From Ceratodon purpureus (lineage: Eukaryota; Streptophyta; Bryopsida; Pseudoditrichales; Ditrichaceae): a DNA stretch of 64,000 nucleotides. Numbering within the stretch: the stretch's first letter is position 1; every line of letters begins with the position of its first letter. The stretch is from the NCBI GenBank assembly GCA_014871385.1, contig CM026432.1, forward strand, positions 7,618,825 through 7,682,824, read 5' to 3'. The translations under genes were made by a program, and so were the position numbers. The notes beneath the pieces were generated by a model that did no database searches, was not told the origin of the DNA, and was given only the letters and a program-made list of their open reading frames with translations. Shown in pieces: positions 35,101 through 47,098 of this stretch.

Positions 35101-37150
35101 GGTCGATGTGTTCACGAAGATGTGAGTCAGAATTTTTCGACAGAGTACTAACCATGGCATTGTGCAGTTATATTGATCCCGAACGTAACTTTCCTCATCT
35201 ACTAATTAGTTCTCCTGATTTGTTCACCATTCACTCTTCAGAATACTAGGTGTTAGCACTGGAATTGGTGATAAATATCGATTACTTGTCAAAATATTTC
35301 GGTTGAGTCCAACCTTAGAAGACTCCTGAATCTATACCCAGCAGAAACGACGTCGTTTGAGGATTTTTGGCAAAATGGCCACGATAGCGGATGACAAAGT
35401 GGTGAACTCGAGCATTAGCGGTGATAACAGCACCACCAACGCTTCCGAAGTCCACTTGCCAATGTCTTTCCTGCTTGAAGGCGTTTATCTCAGCATAGAA
35501 ATTAATGCAGAAGAGGTCAGTGAAGTTATCCTGACGAAAAACACAGATTCTGTGCAATAGTTCCACGATTGTCAATAGACAGTACATTAGTCTCCCCCAA
35601 TGGAAATAAGAATCGCAGCCGTGAAAGCCACATCGGTAGCTCTGAACCTTCACTACCGCAAACAGTACTAGCTGCTGCAGCAGAGGTGGTTGAGCTCATG
35701 GTGTCAGCTGCAAGGTCACGAAGAGGATGCTTACCGGTACGCATGTCTTCTTTAGTAGTTATCAACATGGACATGTTTTTCCCACTCAATGAAACCTTCA
35801 AGGACAAACCTAAAGTCAAGATCTGGCCATCCGAAATTCTTCAAGTTCCACAACCAATGAAATGTTTCGAGAAGTACAAATTTGTGATCATGCTATGGTG
35901 TGCTGTTGTACAGTACCTGCTTACGAGACGCCATTGCTGGGAACCATAGTGCAACGGATTAGAAGCACGCGGAACCTGCTCTCCTTCCGCCATTTTCTGA
36001 GTTCTGACCATATTCGCTCCATTTACAACCATCACTTATCTGGATCAGGAACCATGTCACTCTAATCATTGAGCACGATGGTTGTAAAATACATAAAAAT
36101 TAAAACAGAGGGATGAATGGTCTGCTCATATCCCGCGAACATGGAAAACAAACCACCATACTAGTCGGCCGGCAACAGATTTGCAGACCTCTTCTTCCAT
36201 CAATGAAACAGTCACATAGTACCATCATCTTGACAGACTGCACAGCACAAAACTGGGTGTCAAAGCCAGAGAATCATTCACTAGAATCAATTCAGAAAAG
36301 GAACCAATAGCTTGTACCACCTTACTAAATAATCAGTGAATTCCTGATACCAGTAGTTCGCACTACCTTGCTAATTCACCATCACCCGCTTCCAGAATAA
36401 GAAAATGGTCTGTGAATGCGAAGTTGCGAGGTGGAGTTCTATCTCCCACCTTGTAGGCTCAAATTTTTCACCAGTTTGAGATTCACAAACTTCTTTCACC
36501 AAGCCATATTCCTGTCTTGACACTCACGACATACCATACACACAAAGAAAAACCAGCTTATAAGTGATCAGAGAAGGTTGTAACTTAGCTCAATTTCTTT
36601 TCTGAAAGGCCAAACAGCAACCAAGTGAAGAGCTCGCAAACCTGAAAGGGTCGGAGAACACTTCTACTTCTGTGACTTCAAACTACAAGAGTACTGAACA
36701 TCGTAACCCAAACCTAATAACATAACCCTAGTTAGGACGGCATTGGAAAAGCTCTGAAACACTTCACTGCCGGTACTCACAGATTCTAAATACCTTAACA
36801 TTTTGCAAAGCTGCAAATGGAAGATTCAAGAGACCTACAAAGTGGCAGATAGCATTAATTGAAGAGCAACTCACAACTGATAACCTTAAACGGAGCTGTT
36901 CAAGTCAGAGCATTTGCATTGAAACTTAAACGGAGTCATGGTATCATCAAAGTTTGCTTTGAAGAGATTAAGATGAACATACCAGTACAGCAGCATCCCG
37001 GACTTTGTCGACTGCAAGGGCACCACTGTCTTAGACACAATCGGCACAGACATGCTCCACCTGCTGCAAAACTCTCAAGTGTATGTCCAGTCATAATGCC
37101 AAAGATTGGAGTAAGGCATGTGATGATGGAGCTGGAAAAATACAAGTGAC
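32105..37150. other. Long stretch without recognised genes
   Basis: About 32.9-37.1 kb is less AT-rich than its surroundings and has scattered frames of 65-126 codons (for example plus 34998-35249 and 35569-35949). None shows a domain, coherent splicing or a bias I can defend. Non-coding transcripts or old gene remains are possible. Confidence 0.4.
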
Positions 37151-40100
37151 CTCGGAGTGAGAAGTCTCCCCTCTTGCACTATGAACAGTGTTTGTATGGT
37201 AAGAATACTAGAAACTGAGATAAAGCTGGAGAATTGCACATTAGAAATGAGAGTTCCTTCAAGGACATAAGTTTTGTAATTTAAGAAACAAGAGATTATC
37301 TTACATGGATAGAAATTTTGTTCACCCTTGAATGAATATTTATTTTATTTTGGAAAAATAAGGTTTGTTTTCCATAAATTTAATTTTTGGATTATAGGTT
37401 TTCTATATCATTAAGAATTGTCTTAAGCATAAAAATAGACAAATATCACATACCATAGCTTACTAGCATCTTCGTCCAAAAATAATTCTAAAAATAGAAA
37501 ACAAAAAAATTAGAAAATTATGAAGTTAAAAAAACAAAATCAGAATAAATTAATTTTTGAAGTATTTTGTTGGTTCTAAGCCATTTAAGGTCATTTTTAC
37601 TGATTTTTGGCTAAAAAACGAAAATTGAGAAATTCAGTTTCCAAGAGACGAACGTCATTTTTTCAAAATAATTAAATAGTCGACGCTGCATGGACGAAGC
37701 TGCTAGTAGGCTACGGTAAATTAATTACTCATGCTTTTACATTTATCGGGATATTCATTAAAATGGCCAATCTAGGTTATATTGGCCACTGGATATAATG
37801 TGACCTTCTGAAAAGTCACAAATGCCACTGTGGAATTTTAATGTAATGTTGACTGAATCAAGTCAGGATTACTTGATAAATTAAAAATCTATAAACCATG
37901 ATTTACTTGAAAGAAAAAGAGATAGTTCAAAAGAGAAACAAAGCATCTTGGAAAATAAAATAAAATTCTTTTAACGTTAAAGGAATGTTTATTAAGATAA
38001 GGAGATGTCTATAAAGGTAAAAGGGAAGTTTATGAAGATAAAGAAACGTCTATGAAGATAAAGAAAGTTTATGAAGATAAAGAAATTGATCAACTTGTAC
38101 AAAGACAATCTTATTCATCTCTAAGTTCAACTAGTGGAGATGAACCAAAGTAAAATTTGGAAAATTTGGAATAAGGACACATTCCCACCAGTTTCAACCA
38201 AAAAAATATTACAATTAGAATGCAAAAAACTAGAATGCAATAAGTTGGAGGACATATCCAATTGTAATACCCAAAAAATTGCTATTCTCTCTACCAATGG
38301 CATACATTTGAGAAGCGACAATATTCCACATCAAGTGTACATAACTCAAAGTTGAATCTGGGTGGAGTAACTAGCATTCCGCATTTACATTAGTCAAAAA
38401 CTTACTGTCGGCCTTGAAACAATATGGAAAGAATTTGGCTCCACTCAGACACAAACTGAAAAATTGAAGTGAATTTTTTGGAGATGGAATGAAGAACTTG
38501 AACTCAGAAACGGTCCCCCCACCTTTTACAAACTTCTTCTACATATTTTAATTTTTATACATTAGACACCTTTTTCGACCTTAGAAGGCTTGTTAAACCC
38601 TCAAGGACAATTTGCTCCATTTGGGATTTTTTACAATTTGGGCATGTACCTATGGATTCAATTTAAAATAATTTTTTCTGACACTCTTTGTGAATGTTTT
38701 TTGTGACAAGGACTTTAAGGGAATCAATTTTTATTTCAATTAGACACTTTAAAAAAAGATATGATACCCAAAGTGGAATTTTGTGTTCAGTGGGCAATTT
38801 CGGCTACCATGCTAATTACATCAATATCTTTGAGATTTTTGCTATAAATAAATTATGTTGTCATTTTTGAGATTTCCAAAAAAATTCCCTAAGTACAATA
38901 TATTCACTCCACAAAATATCAAAGTTTTTTCACTGTTTCATGCAATATACCAAAAAACATATTTTTTCCTTCATAAAAGCTTAAAAAAAAATCTCTAAGT
39001 TTTTAACTTTTTTACTTAAAGAATGGACATCAATCTTTAATTTGACCATTTAGATTTGCAAAATAAATAATGGAATATCTAGAAAAGAAATTTGAATTAA
39101 TGCTCGTATGTATTCAACTTAATAAAATTTTCAACATGCTACACTTGTCTTTTGTTCTTCCATTTTTTTTTACAATTACATAATTTAGTCGTCATTGTTA
39201 TTCTCCAAAACTTCTAAATTCCATAATGCATAAAACCAAATAAAAATAAGAAAGAATTTGTCGACCTATTTAAAAATCATATAAAAAAAATGTTTTCAAA
39301 TTTTTATTGCTGATTTTTATGGTCAATTATGACAAATTTTTTTAACTATCTACTAAAATTATTTTTTTTGAAGATCTTATGGTTATATTTTTTAAATAAC
39401 TATTTTTAGTCATTTATGATTTTACATTGAAAATGATAGTTTTCAAGCATGTTTTGGTGAAACATAGTTCAAGAACTTTAGGACCTTTTTAAAGACTTTC
39501 TTAAGAGTTCTTGATTAATTTATGAATATTTTTTAAAGATTTTATGAATACCTTTTGAATACCTTTTTAATACTCGGGGAGGTCACTCTTTAGGTGGTGA
39601 TGTATATCACGTGCGGCCAAGCGAATATTTTAGGGGGTATTTTGATGGGCTAAACTAATTAAATGGACCCTTCAATTACCTAATTTTCTAATTGACCTTG
39701 TTTTTAGTGTCCATATCATTACTTGTAATTTTAGGAGGGGCCTAATTTTACAGTCCCTAATTTTATTGTAACAAAATAAAGTAAATATAAAAAGTGAATT
39801 TTAAAGATTAAAGACAAAAATTTCACATCCATGATACGAGGGTGCATAAAAACCAGGGTATCAATCACAGAATATGTTTAGACTGAGTTAGAACAAGAAT
39901 TCACTATGCAATACATTCAGAGGTTACCACTACTTGAGCTATGAGCAGATCCATCTACAAAAACGTCAAAACATTGAGAATTTACCACTACTTCAGTTAT
40001 GAGCAAACACAATAAATAAAAACAAAATATGCATGCAAGACGACTAAAAACGATCCCAAAGAAATACATATGCATTAGGTGGTGCATTTACAAACACAAT

Positions 40101-40350
40101 TTCCATACATTTCAGGTTCAGAACTAAGTTCTTAATACAAGACTATCCTACTTTACTAGTCAATACATCCTGGCAAAATTTGAGTACATACCATATACTC
40201 CTCGAAAAGTCTACGCCGAAACTAATGCCTTTGAACCAAAATTCACGAAGACAACATTGATGTTGGAGTGCAAGAAACCAACAAGTAAACCTACAGTGTC
40301 GATAGTTAGCCATGCAGGGACGGGGTGACCCGCACGAACTCCATTTTCTC
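37151..40350. other. AT-rich repeat-like DNA
   Basis: Strongly AT-rich with poly-A and poly-T runs. About 37990-38090 contains several tandem variants of TTTATGAAGATAAAGAAA. No gene is recognised. Confidence 0.55.
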
Positions 40351-40968
40351 TTAATCGGCGCCCTTGGACATTGTGGCCTTTACACCCCTACCTTCTGACA
40401 ACTTTCGAATCAGCTTGTCTAGCTCCAGAGTTGACAGCTCCGAGACGGGTGCAGTGCGGAGTCGATGCGGCATTGGCTTCTTAAGCTCCCATGACTTCGT
40501 GAGCTCGGACATGTTGTCCTCAAACCTTGATACAACGAACTCGTCAGCACTGGTGGAATGGGGGAGTGTAGTTTGAGTGAACTCGTACTCAACCAAACGA
40601 AGCGCTGCATACTCTGTCTACGTGGAGAGCATATCCCGCCATTCTCTATAGGTGGCTACAGCAAAGCGTAACATATTCAGACTGGAAGCTCGAGCCTTGA
40701 TGTCCTCCCAACGGTCACCATAAGCACAACTGTTTGGAGCGAAGAACACGATTAGATGAGCAAATGTGATTTCCTTTAGGCTAGCTGCCCTAGACTCGTA
40801 GAATGCACTGAGGTCTACTCCATCGTAACCAGCACTCTGCTGCAATCCTGCCGTCTCTGCTAATCTAACCTCAGAGATCCTACAACTCAACAACTCAAAC
40901 CCATTTTCCATCCATCTCTGCAAAGATTGTAGAGTATTAGTTGGCTCTAAAAAAAATTCGTTCCTCAT
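40351..40968 (-). pseudogene. Interrupted reading frame of unknown family
   Basis: A minus-strand region of about 200 codons stands out from AT-rich DNA by its protein-like composition, but it is interrupted. It includes SLQRWMENGFELLSCRISEV, then a Trp/Arg-rich stretch (YREWRDML), then a charged Leu/Lys-rich end. No catalytic or zinc motif is visible. It could be the remains of a mobile-element protein or of a host gene; I do not recognise it. Confidence 0.35.
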
Positions 40969-41324
40969 ATAATTTTCATGATGGATATTTTAGAAAAAAA
41001 ATAAAACTAATTTGACCCATTATTTACCTGTGTATATTATTTATACTTGAGTGTCAAGCCATTTGTACACCCTATATTACTTCAAAGATATTTTTAGATT
41101 TTAGACACCATAATTTAATACCTTTCTATATTATGCCGCACATTGTTTAATAAAAAATTTATAAATGACCCCCCAGGTTTTAATACCTTTTAAATTTTAA
41201 AAAGGTTTACAAATCCTTCTAAAAGCCTCATATAAATGTATTGTGTTTAGAGACATTTGATACAAGATGTTGTCTTATAATGTGACTTTAAAGAATATAT
41301 AATATATTCAAAGTTCTTATTTGA

Positions 41325-41329
<5 letters not shown>

Positions 41330-41393
<64 letters not shown>
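41330..41393. repeat. (AT)n microsatellite, about 64 bp
   Basis: Uninterrupted alternating A and T, about 32 dinucleotide repeats. Confidence 0.97.
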
Positions 41394-41396
<3 letters not shown>

Positions 41397-43860
41397 TTTC
41401 ACCATAGTAGTTATTTAAGTACAATATGTATCCATTTATTACAATTTAATTTCACTTATACTAGATATTTAAACTGTAGTCTATTTCTATAAAGAAGAAA
41501 TTAAGTAATAAATGTTGACTAAAAGCATACTAGAACAATAAATTGAATATAGTAGAAGTATTTTAAACATTGTCTTCAATTGCATATTATTAATTGAAAT
41601 TTATTTTATATAGTACTCTACATCTAGGGCAAAGCGATGGACTTTGTAAATCTATTTTGTCAAATATATATATAAAAGATTCATATAATATGAGAATTTA
41701 CATTCACTGTAGTAAACAAAGACTTTACATTCATAAAATACATTATGTTAAAAGAATAAACATTGTAAAAAAATACCATTACACATATGCAATTGAAGGT
41801 TTATAGTCCAAAATTAGATTCAAAACCATATAGAAAAAACAAAATATTCAACATTGTGCGTTTCTCTATACTTAAAACAAAAGTGATAAAAAATAAAATC
41901 TAAATATCACCATAAAATTCCTTCAAAGCTAGCCAACGTTTAGTAAAAGAGTCAATAATATCATTATGTAGTTTCTTCTTCAATGCTTGATAACCTTAAA
42001 AAAATGTAGACTTTTGAAACAACGCAATACCCAATTGTCCAGTTGATCCGGTAGTCTTAAAACAATGAACTATATCATTGTTCTTGCATACAAGAATATC
42101 TCCAATAGAAGGCTCAAAATACTAATAAAAAAATAAAATCATTGTTTCATTTCCAGCATCTACTTTAATATCTAAATTTAAAAAAAGACAAATATTTTTT
42201 TTTTTAAAAAGACAAATATTTTTTTTTTTTAAATTGAACTGAAAAAAACATTATTATTTTTTCTTCAGAATATCAGATACTTACTATTGGCTCCCAAACA
42301 TATAAAAAAACCATAATTGCGATTTTTATCGTCCACATGAAGGATAGAAGAATAATCCTTGAAAACACTTATTCACCAATTTTACCAACACTTATTTGTA
42401 GATTCTCTTTGGCCCAAACCATCTCCAACTGCTTCAAGACAACTCAAACTTAAAGACTTCAAATGGTTCTAAAGCATAAACGCTAACTTTTTACCATAAG
42501 AGTAGCACAAAGGTTTTGCATTGTGCTTAAATCTGCAAAAAAATATTTACAAATGAACACATTTCTATAAAAATATTTATAAAGACTTAAAGCATAAATA
42601 AGATAAAAAAAAATATTATATATATATAAAATATAATACCAAAGGAGTTATATATATATATAATAAGATATATAAAATATAATACCAAAGGAGTTATCTT
42701 GTGAAGATTAATCTCATTGAATTCTTCATTATCAATTTCAAGAAGTAATTTATTTGTACTGTTAGATAGGATAGTGGTTAGACTTGACAGCTTCTCTTAG
42801 TCTTTAACCGCTACAAATAAATCAAAGTCCTTTCAAAAGCTCTTGGTATGTTTTCCTCATTGGTGAAATAATCTTTATAACATGAAAACTTTTTTACGCA
42901 AATAGTGATGCTGAAAGATAAACAAGTTGAATAATGGACAAGTATTTCTTGAACACATGAAGTTCAATCTGTTCATAAATTGCAGACAAATTGTCCCTCT
43001 GACAACACTTTTTGTCACACTTGAATCTTTTTCTTCCTTCCATCTAACTTGAGCTCTATTTTAAGATAATAGGATAATATAACTTGAGCTTCTTCATATT
43101 TTTGTGAATTCTTTTCTTGGAATGAATCTCGATTCGTTGATGAGTAATTGTTTTACATCATGCAAAACAAAAAAAATCTTCATCTTCTCTCAATACCAAA
43201 TCTTGACCACTTGGTATACTAATATTCTCTAAGGTCATTTGCATGGTCATTTTCCTCTTTCCTTATACGCCTTCCAACATAAAACAAATAAAAAAAAAAA
43301 CTCATTAAAAGAAAATTTTCAATATGTTTCTAAAAACCTAAACAAAACAATGATTTGTAAATATTCCATTAAAAAATAGTTAAAAAATAAACCTCTTTAC
43401 TTTGAATATGTAAAAAAAATGTAATTTTTAAATTTAATAAAAAAGAAATTGATACTTTAACAAAACTATGCTAAAAACAATCCAAAAGTAAAATTGAATT
43501 TTTTTGGTCTATAAAGAATAAAACAACTTTAAAAAGTTGAAAGAAATAAACCAAATGTAATAAAACAAGCCTCGGCAATTACAAACATGGCAAAAAAAAA
43601 ATTAATTTTATAATTTTCTTAAATTATTATGACAAAAGCTAGCTCAAGTTATCGCCAAAAAAATTAAAATAAAATTAAAAAAAATATATATATATATATT
43701 TTTCCTCCAAAAGCACGAATCAATTTTTGCAGAAAATAAGAAATATGAATAAAATATAAGAAATCAAGCTTTCTCCATTTTGAAACTATGATAATTATTT
43801 TAATTCTATAATTATTTGATATTCTAATGATTCACTCACACGGGGAGGCTTCACACAATG

Positions 43861-43927
43861 AATTGAATAAAATAATATACTGCAAATAAAAATGAATTGA
43901 ATAAAATAATATACTGCAAATAAAAAA
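43861..43927. repeat. 34-bp tandem duplication
   Basis: The unit beginning AATTGAATAAAATAATATAC occurs twice in direct succession. Confidence 0.9.
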
Positions 43928-45753
43928 AATGTATTTAAAATTTCAAAAAAAAAATTTCAAAAAATTAAACAAACAATTACTTCAGTGAAACCGTCCAAAA
44001 ACATTTAATTCAAAATTTTCTTAAATTTGTAAAGTAGACTTACAAAAGTCTACTCGAGATGTTGAAAAAATAAAAAAAATAAAAAAAAACTTTGTAAATC
44101 TTCATTCAATTTGTAGAAAATAAAAAAAATCAAAATGTAAGAAAACAAGCTCAACCCATGTTGAAACCGCAAAAATAAATTAATGTTTAAAATTTTTGAA
44201 TTTTTTTTAGCATTTGCACAAAAACATGCTTTATACAGTATAAAAAATGAAAATGACAAAAATATTTTTTAAAGCAAAAAAAAATATCAAAAGATTAAAA
44301 ATAAACATAAAAGTAAGAAAACTCAAGCTTATATTATTTGAGAAACATGAAATAAATTTTTATTTTCACATTTTATGAAATTGTTTAGAGATACTAAAAA
44401 ATGCCAGCTTTATACAATATTAAGACTACTATATAATTAGTAAGTACTTTTTTGAATTTATATAAAAATTAATAAAATCAAAAATCTAGATTATATTTTT
44501 TTCTAAAAGGGAAACTATTATCGGGGTTTTATATTTACTCTAATTTTGAATTTTAGATTTTTGAAAGAACACAATATTTTTGCAATATCAAACCTTTTGG
44601 GGAGATAAAACACCCACAGTGTTTATTAATTAATATTTTATTAGATTTTTTAAATTTAAGAAACCATCAAAAATCCAAATTGTCAACTCTTTCGAGAAGA
44701 CTATCCAGCAAAGGAGTTTTAAAATAAATTTATAATAATATTTTATATTTTTTTGTAGAATGTTAGGAATCCAACTTATCAACTTTTTTGGGAAGATAGG
44801 CCACCGGCTGAGTTTCCCATTACATCTTAGATTATTTAAAGAACATAAGGTTTCCGTAATATCAACCCTTTAGGTTTCAGCGATAAGAAGAATAGTCTAT
44901 GACCAAAAAAATAAATGTATACAAAAACAAGTTCCAATAGATAGCAATTACAATTTAATGTTTCATTGAACACCCAATCCACTCCACCCACTCCACCTCA
45001 GGCACCCTCAAATTCTCAATCACCTAAAACTAATTTTGTTCCAATCCAAACATCCTTCAAACAAAAAAATGCTGACTAATTCAAACCTGATTCAAATTCA
45101 CTAAAATGATGCAAACCATGTTCAAATTTCAAACCGCACCACCCACCTATTGCCAGAGGAGCACCACAATGTCAGCATGCCCTGTCCCACACCTTCAAAC
45201 TTCCACCGCGCTGAAACCAAAACAAAAAAACATCTCCCAATTCTCTCCTCAAAAAACCCCATTCCCACTCAAAATTACAAAACAAAAAAAACAAAACCCA
45301 CTCCACGTCATCATCATCGACCCATTTTAAACCCGTGGCGTCTTCGTTGCTCCAACTCCCAATACACCAAAAAACGTTTGGCGTCTTCTGTCTCGCACGG
45401 TCCAGTAATGAACGCATTGGGAACAAAAGTAACTCGGAGAACCTCCAGTCTGCACTTCGGGAACATCTCGGGGAACTTTTAGAGAACCGAAAGCGAACGC
45501 CACGTACTCCACGGGGGTTTAAAAGGAAAAGTAAAACCCGCAAAAGATTACGCCCTCGCCTGAGCACAAGGACGATTTTCAAAAGTGAAAACATCCTCAA
45601 CGGTCTCAAAACTGCCGTTACGACTCTTTAAAAAACTAAAACTCTCTCCCGCGTCCAAAAGAGGACGACGACACAAACCCGTCATAAAACCTAAACCAGA
45701 CACCGGGGATTAAACCTCTAGATTTCAGATCGCGAGATCTACTCTATGAGAAG

Positions 45754-45917
45754 ATGGAGTTTGGTTTAGGTACAGTGACGGAGTTCCATGCCTGTCCCGG
45801 AATGCGGCCTGCAAAGGCGCTACTTAGTGCTTCAATGAGCTCGCCTTCTGTGGCGCTCTTTGCTCACCAGCGTCGTCGCGCTCTCCCATCCAATGTAGTG
45901 TCTGTTTGTCGTCCCAG
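45754..45917 (+). other. Probable 5' exon with upstream ORF
   Basis: An ATG in good context (AAGATGG) opens 54 codons starting MEFGLGTVTEFHACPG and ending at a strong CCCAG|GTGAGT donor. If joined to the acceptor at 47093/47094, the frame would run ten more codons and stop after passing, in another frame, the ATG of the main coding region. It therefore looks like a leader exon with an overlapping upstream ORF, not the N-terminus of the main protein. An unrecognised middle exon could change this. Confidence 0.45.
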
Positions 45918-47093
45918 GTGAGTTGTGGTGAGCGGATCGTGTTGTGGACTCCCGGGGTTGTGTGTTGATGTTTCTAGTGCAGTGTGCCGTTGAGTGTAGA
46001 GTTCGTGAGCGTGTTGATCTCCCAGGGTAGGGTTTCGTTGCGTAGTGTGTGTTGGAGTGGTGTTTTTTGTGCGGCATTGTGGAAGCGGGAGGTGGAGTTG
46101 GAGCTTGGAGGCGGCGTTGTGAGGGAGGGCGGGACTGGCGTCGTGTGGTCTCATGGAGCCTCCTGTGGCGTCGTCAGGTAAAAGATGGTTGCGTTTGGTG
46201 TTGGTCGTCGGGGTGGCTGGAGGCAGTGATTAGGTTGGAGCTTCAGGTGCTTGAGGATTCAATGCAGGGCTATAGTAGTTTGAGTTTAATGAGCTTGAGG
46301 AGACAATGCAGGGCTGTATTAGCTCGCGTTCAACGAGTTTGAGAAAACAGTGCAGGACTGTATCAGTTTGAATATGGAAGTCGCTTCATTGTGCCTTGCC
46401 GGAGTTATGTAGTGATTCTGAATATTTTCTGGTTCAATTTCGCATCGCTATATCGCACACAACATAGTACAGTACTTTGATTAGTCTTTTAGGATTGATC
46501 AGTCTCGTGGCGTTGTCTCTGCAATTGGTGTTTTTTTAGCGTTAAGCGATGGATTGTCTAGAGTATCGATGTGTGTCGCTTATCTCTCTTTCTACTCGGC
46601 TCCGTAAGCTTGTAGTGGAAGTTTTAGAGAGATAGGATAATCCGAGTCGAGAGAAGGAGATATCGACTCATGAATGGCTCGGCGCGTTGTAAAGTTTTTC
46701 GGGGGGTACCAATGCAATGTCTTGACTAGCGCAGAATGTCTTACCTATTCCAGGACGACTTCAAGTACGCATTTAGACGTCAGGTTCAGGTGTAATTTGC
46801 TAATAGAACAGATGTCGTAACAGCCATGATCTTTCCGTTATCCATGCCACACGATTTACGAGACGGGACACACATGCTAGAGAGGGCTGCAGAGTGGTCG
46901 GAATTGCTACTATGGTTACTCCACATTCCACTGCGGATTTTGAACACCAACTGTCTGACGTCAACATTCATGCTATTGCCATTCTTTTCTCGTCAGCGAA
47001 TCTACGAACGTGAAGGGAACTGATTCATCAGGGAATTGAGAATGGAGTTAAATTTCATCGTTGTGCCTTAACAAAACGTTGATGTATTTGTAG
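45918..47093 (+). other. Putative 5' leader intron
   Basis: Runs from a GTGAGT donor to a TTTGTAG acceptor just before the main start codon. It is GC-richer and G-rich near the donor, as long first introns often are. No coding exon could be fitted inside. Confidence 0.4.
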
Positions 47094-47098
47094 GTCCC

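Larger units (their letters stand above)
40969..45753. other. Very AT-rich tract and promoter-side region
   Basis: Contains the (AT)n microsatellite at 41330-41393, a duplicated segment of about 35 bp near 42620-42690 (ATAATACCAAAGGAGTTAT) and the tandem pair at 43861-43927. From about 45.1 kb GC content rises towards the next gene, with frames on both strands that lack domains. No gene is called. Confidence 0.5.

Noticed and set aside
34998-35249. 83-codon plus frame with Trp-rich start
   Set aside because: Composition is plausible, but there is no domain, no adjoining exon and no relatives recognised.
36936-37145. Cys-rich minus-strand frame that resembled a small secreted protein
   Set aside because: No signal peptide, no regular Cys spacing and no relatives recognised; probably chance.
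45172-45609. 145-codon minus-strand frame upstream of the large gene
   Set aside because: Arg/Leu/Phe-rich low-complexity translation of promoter-side DNA, overlapped by equally long plus frames; no domain and no splice context.
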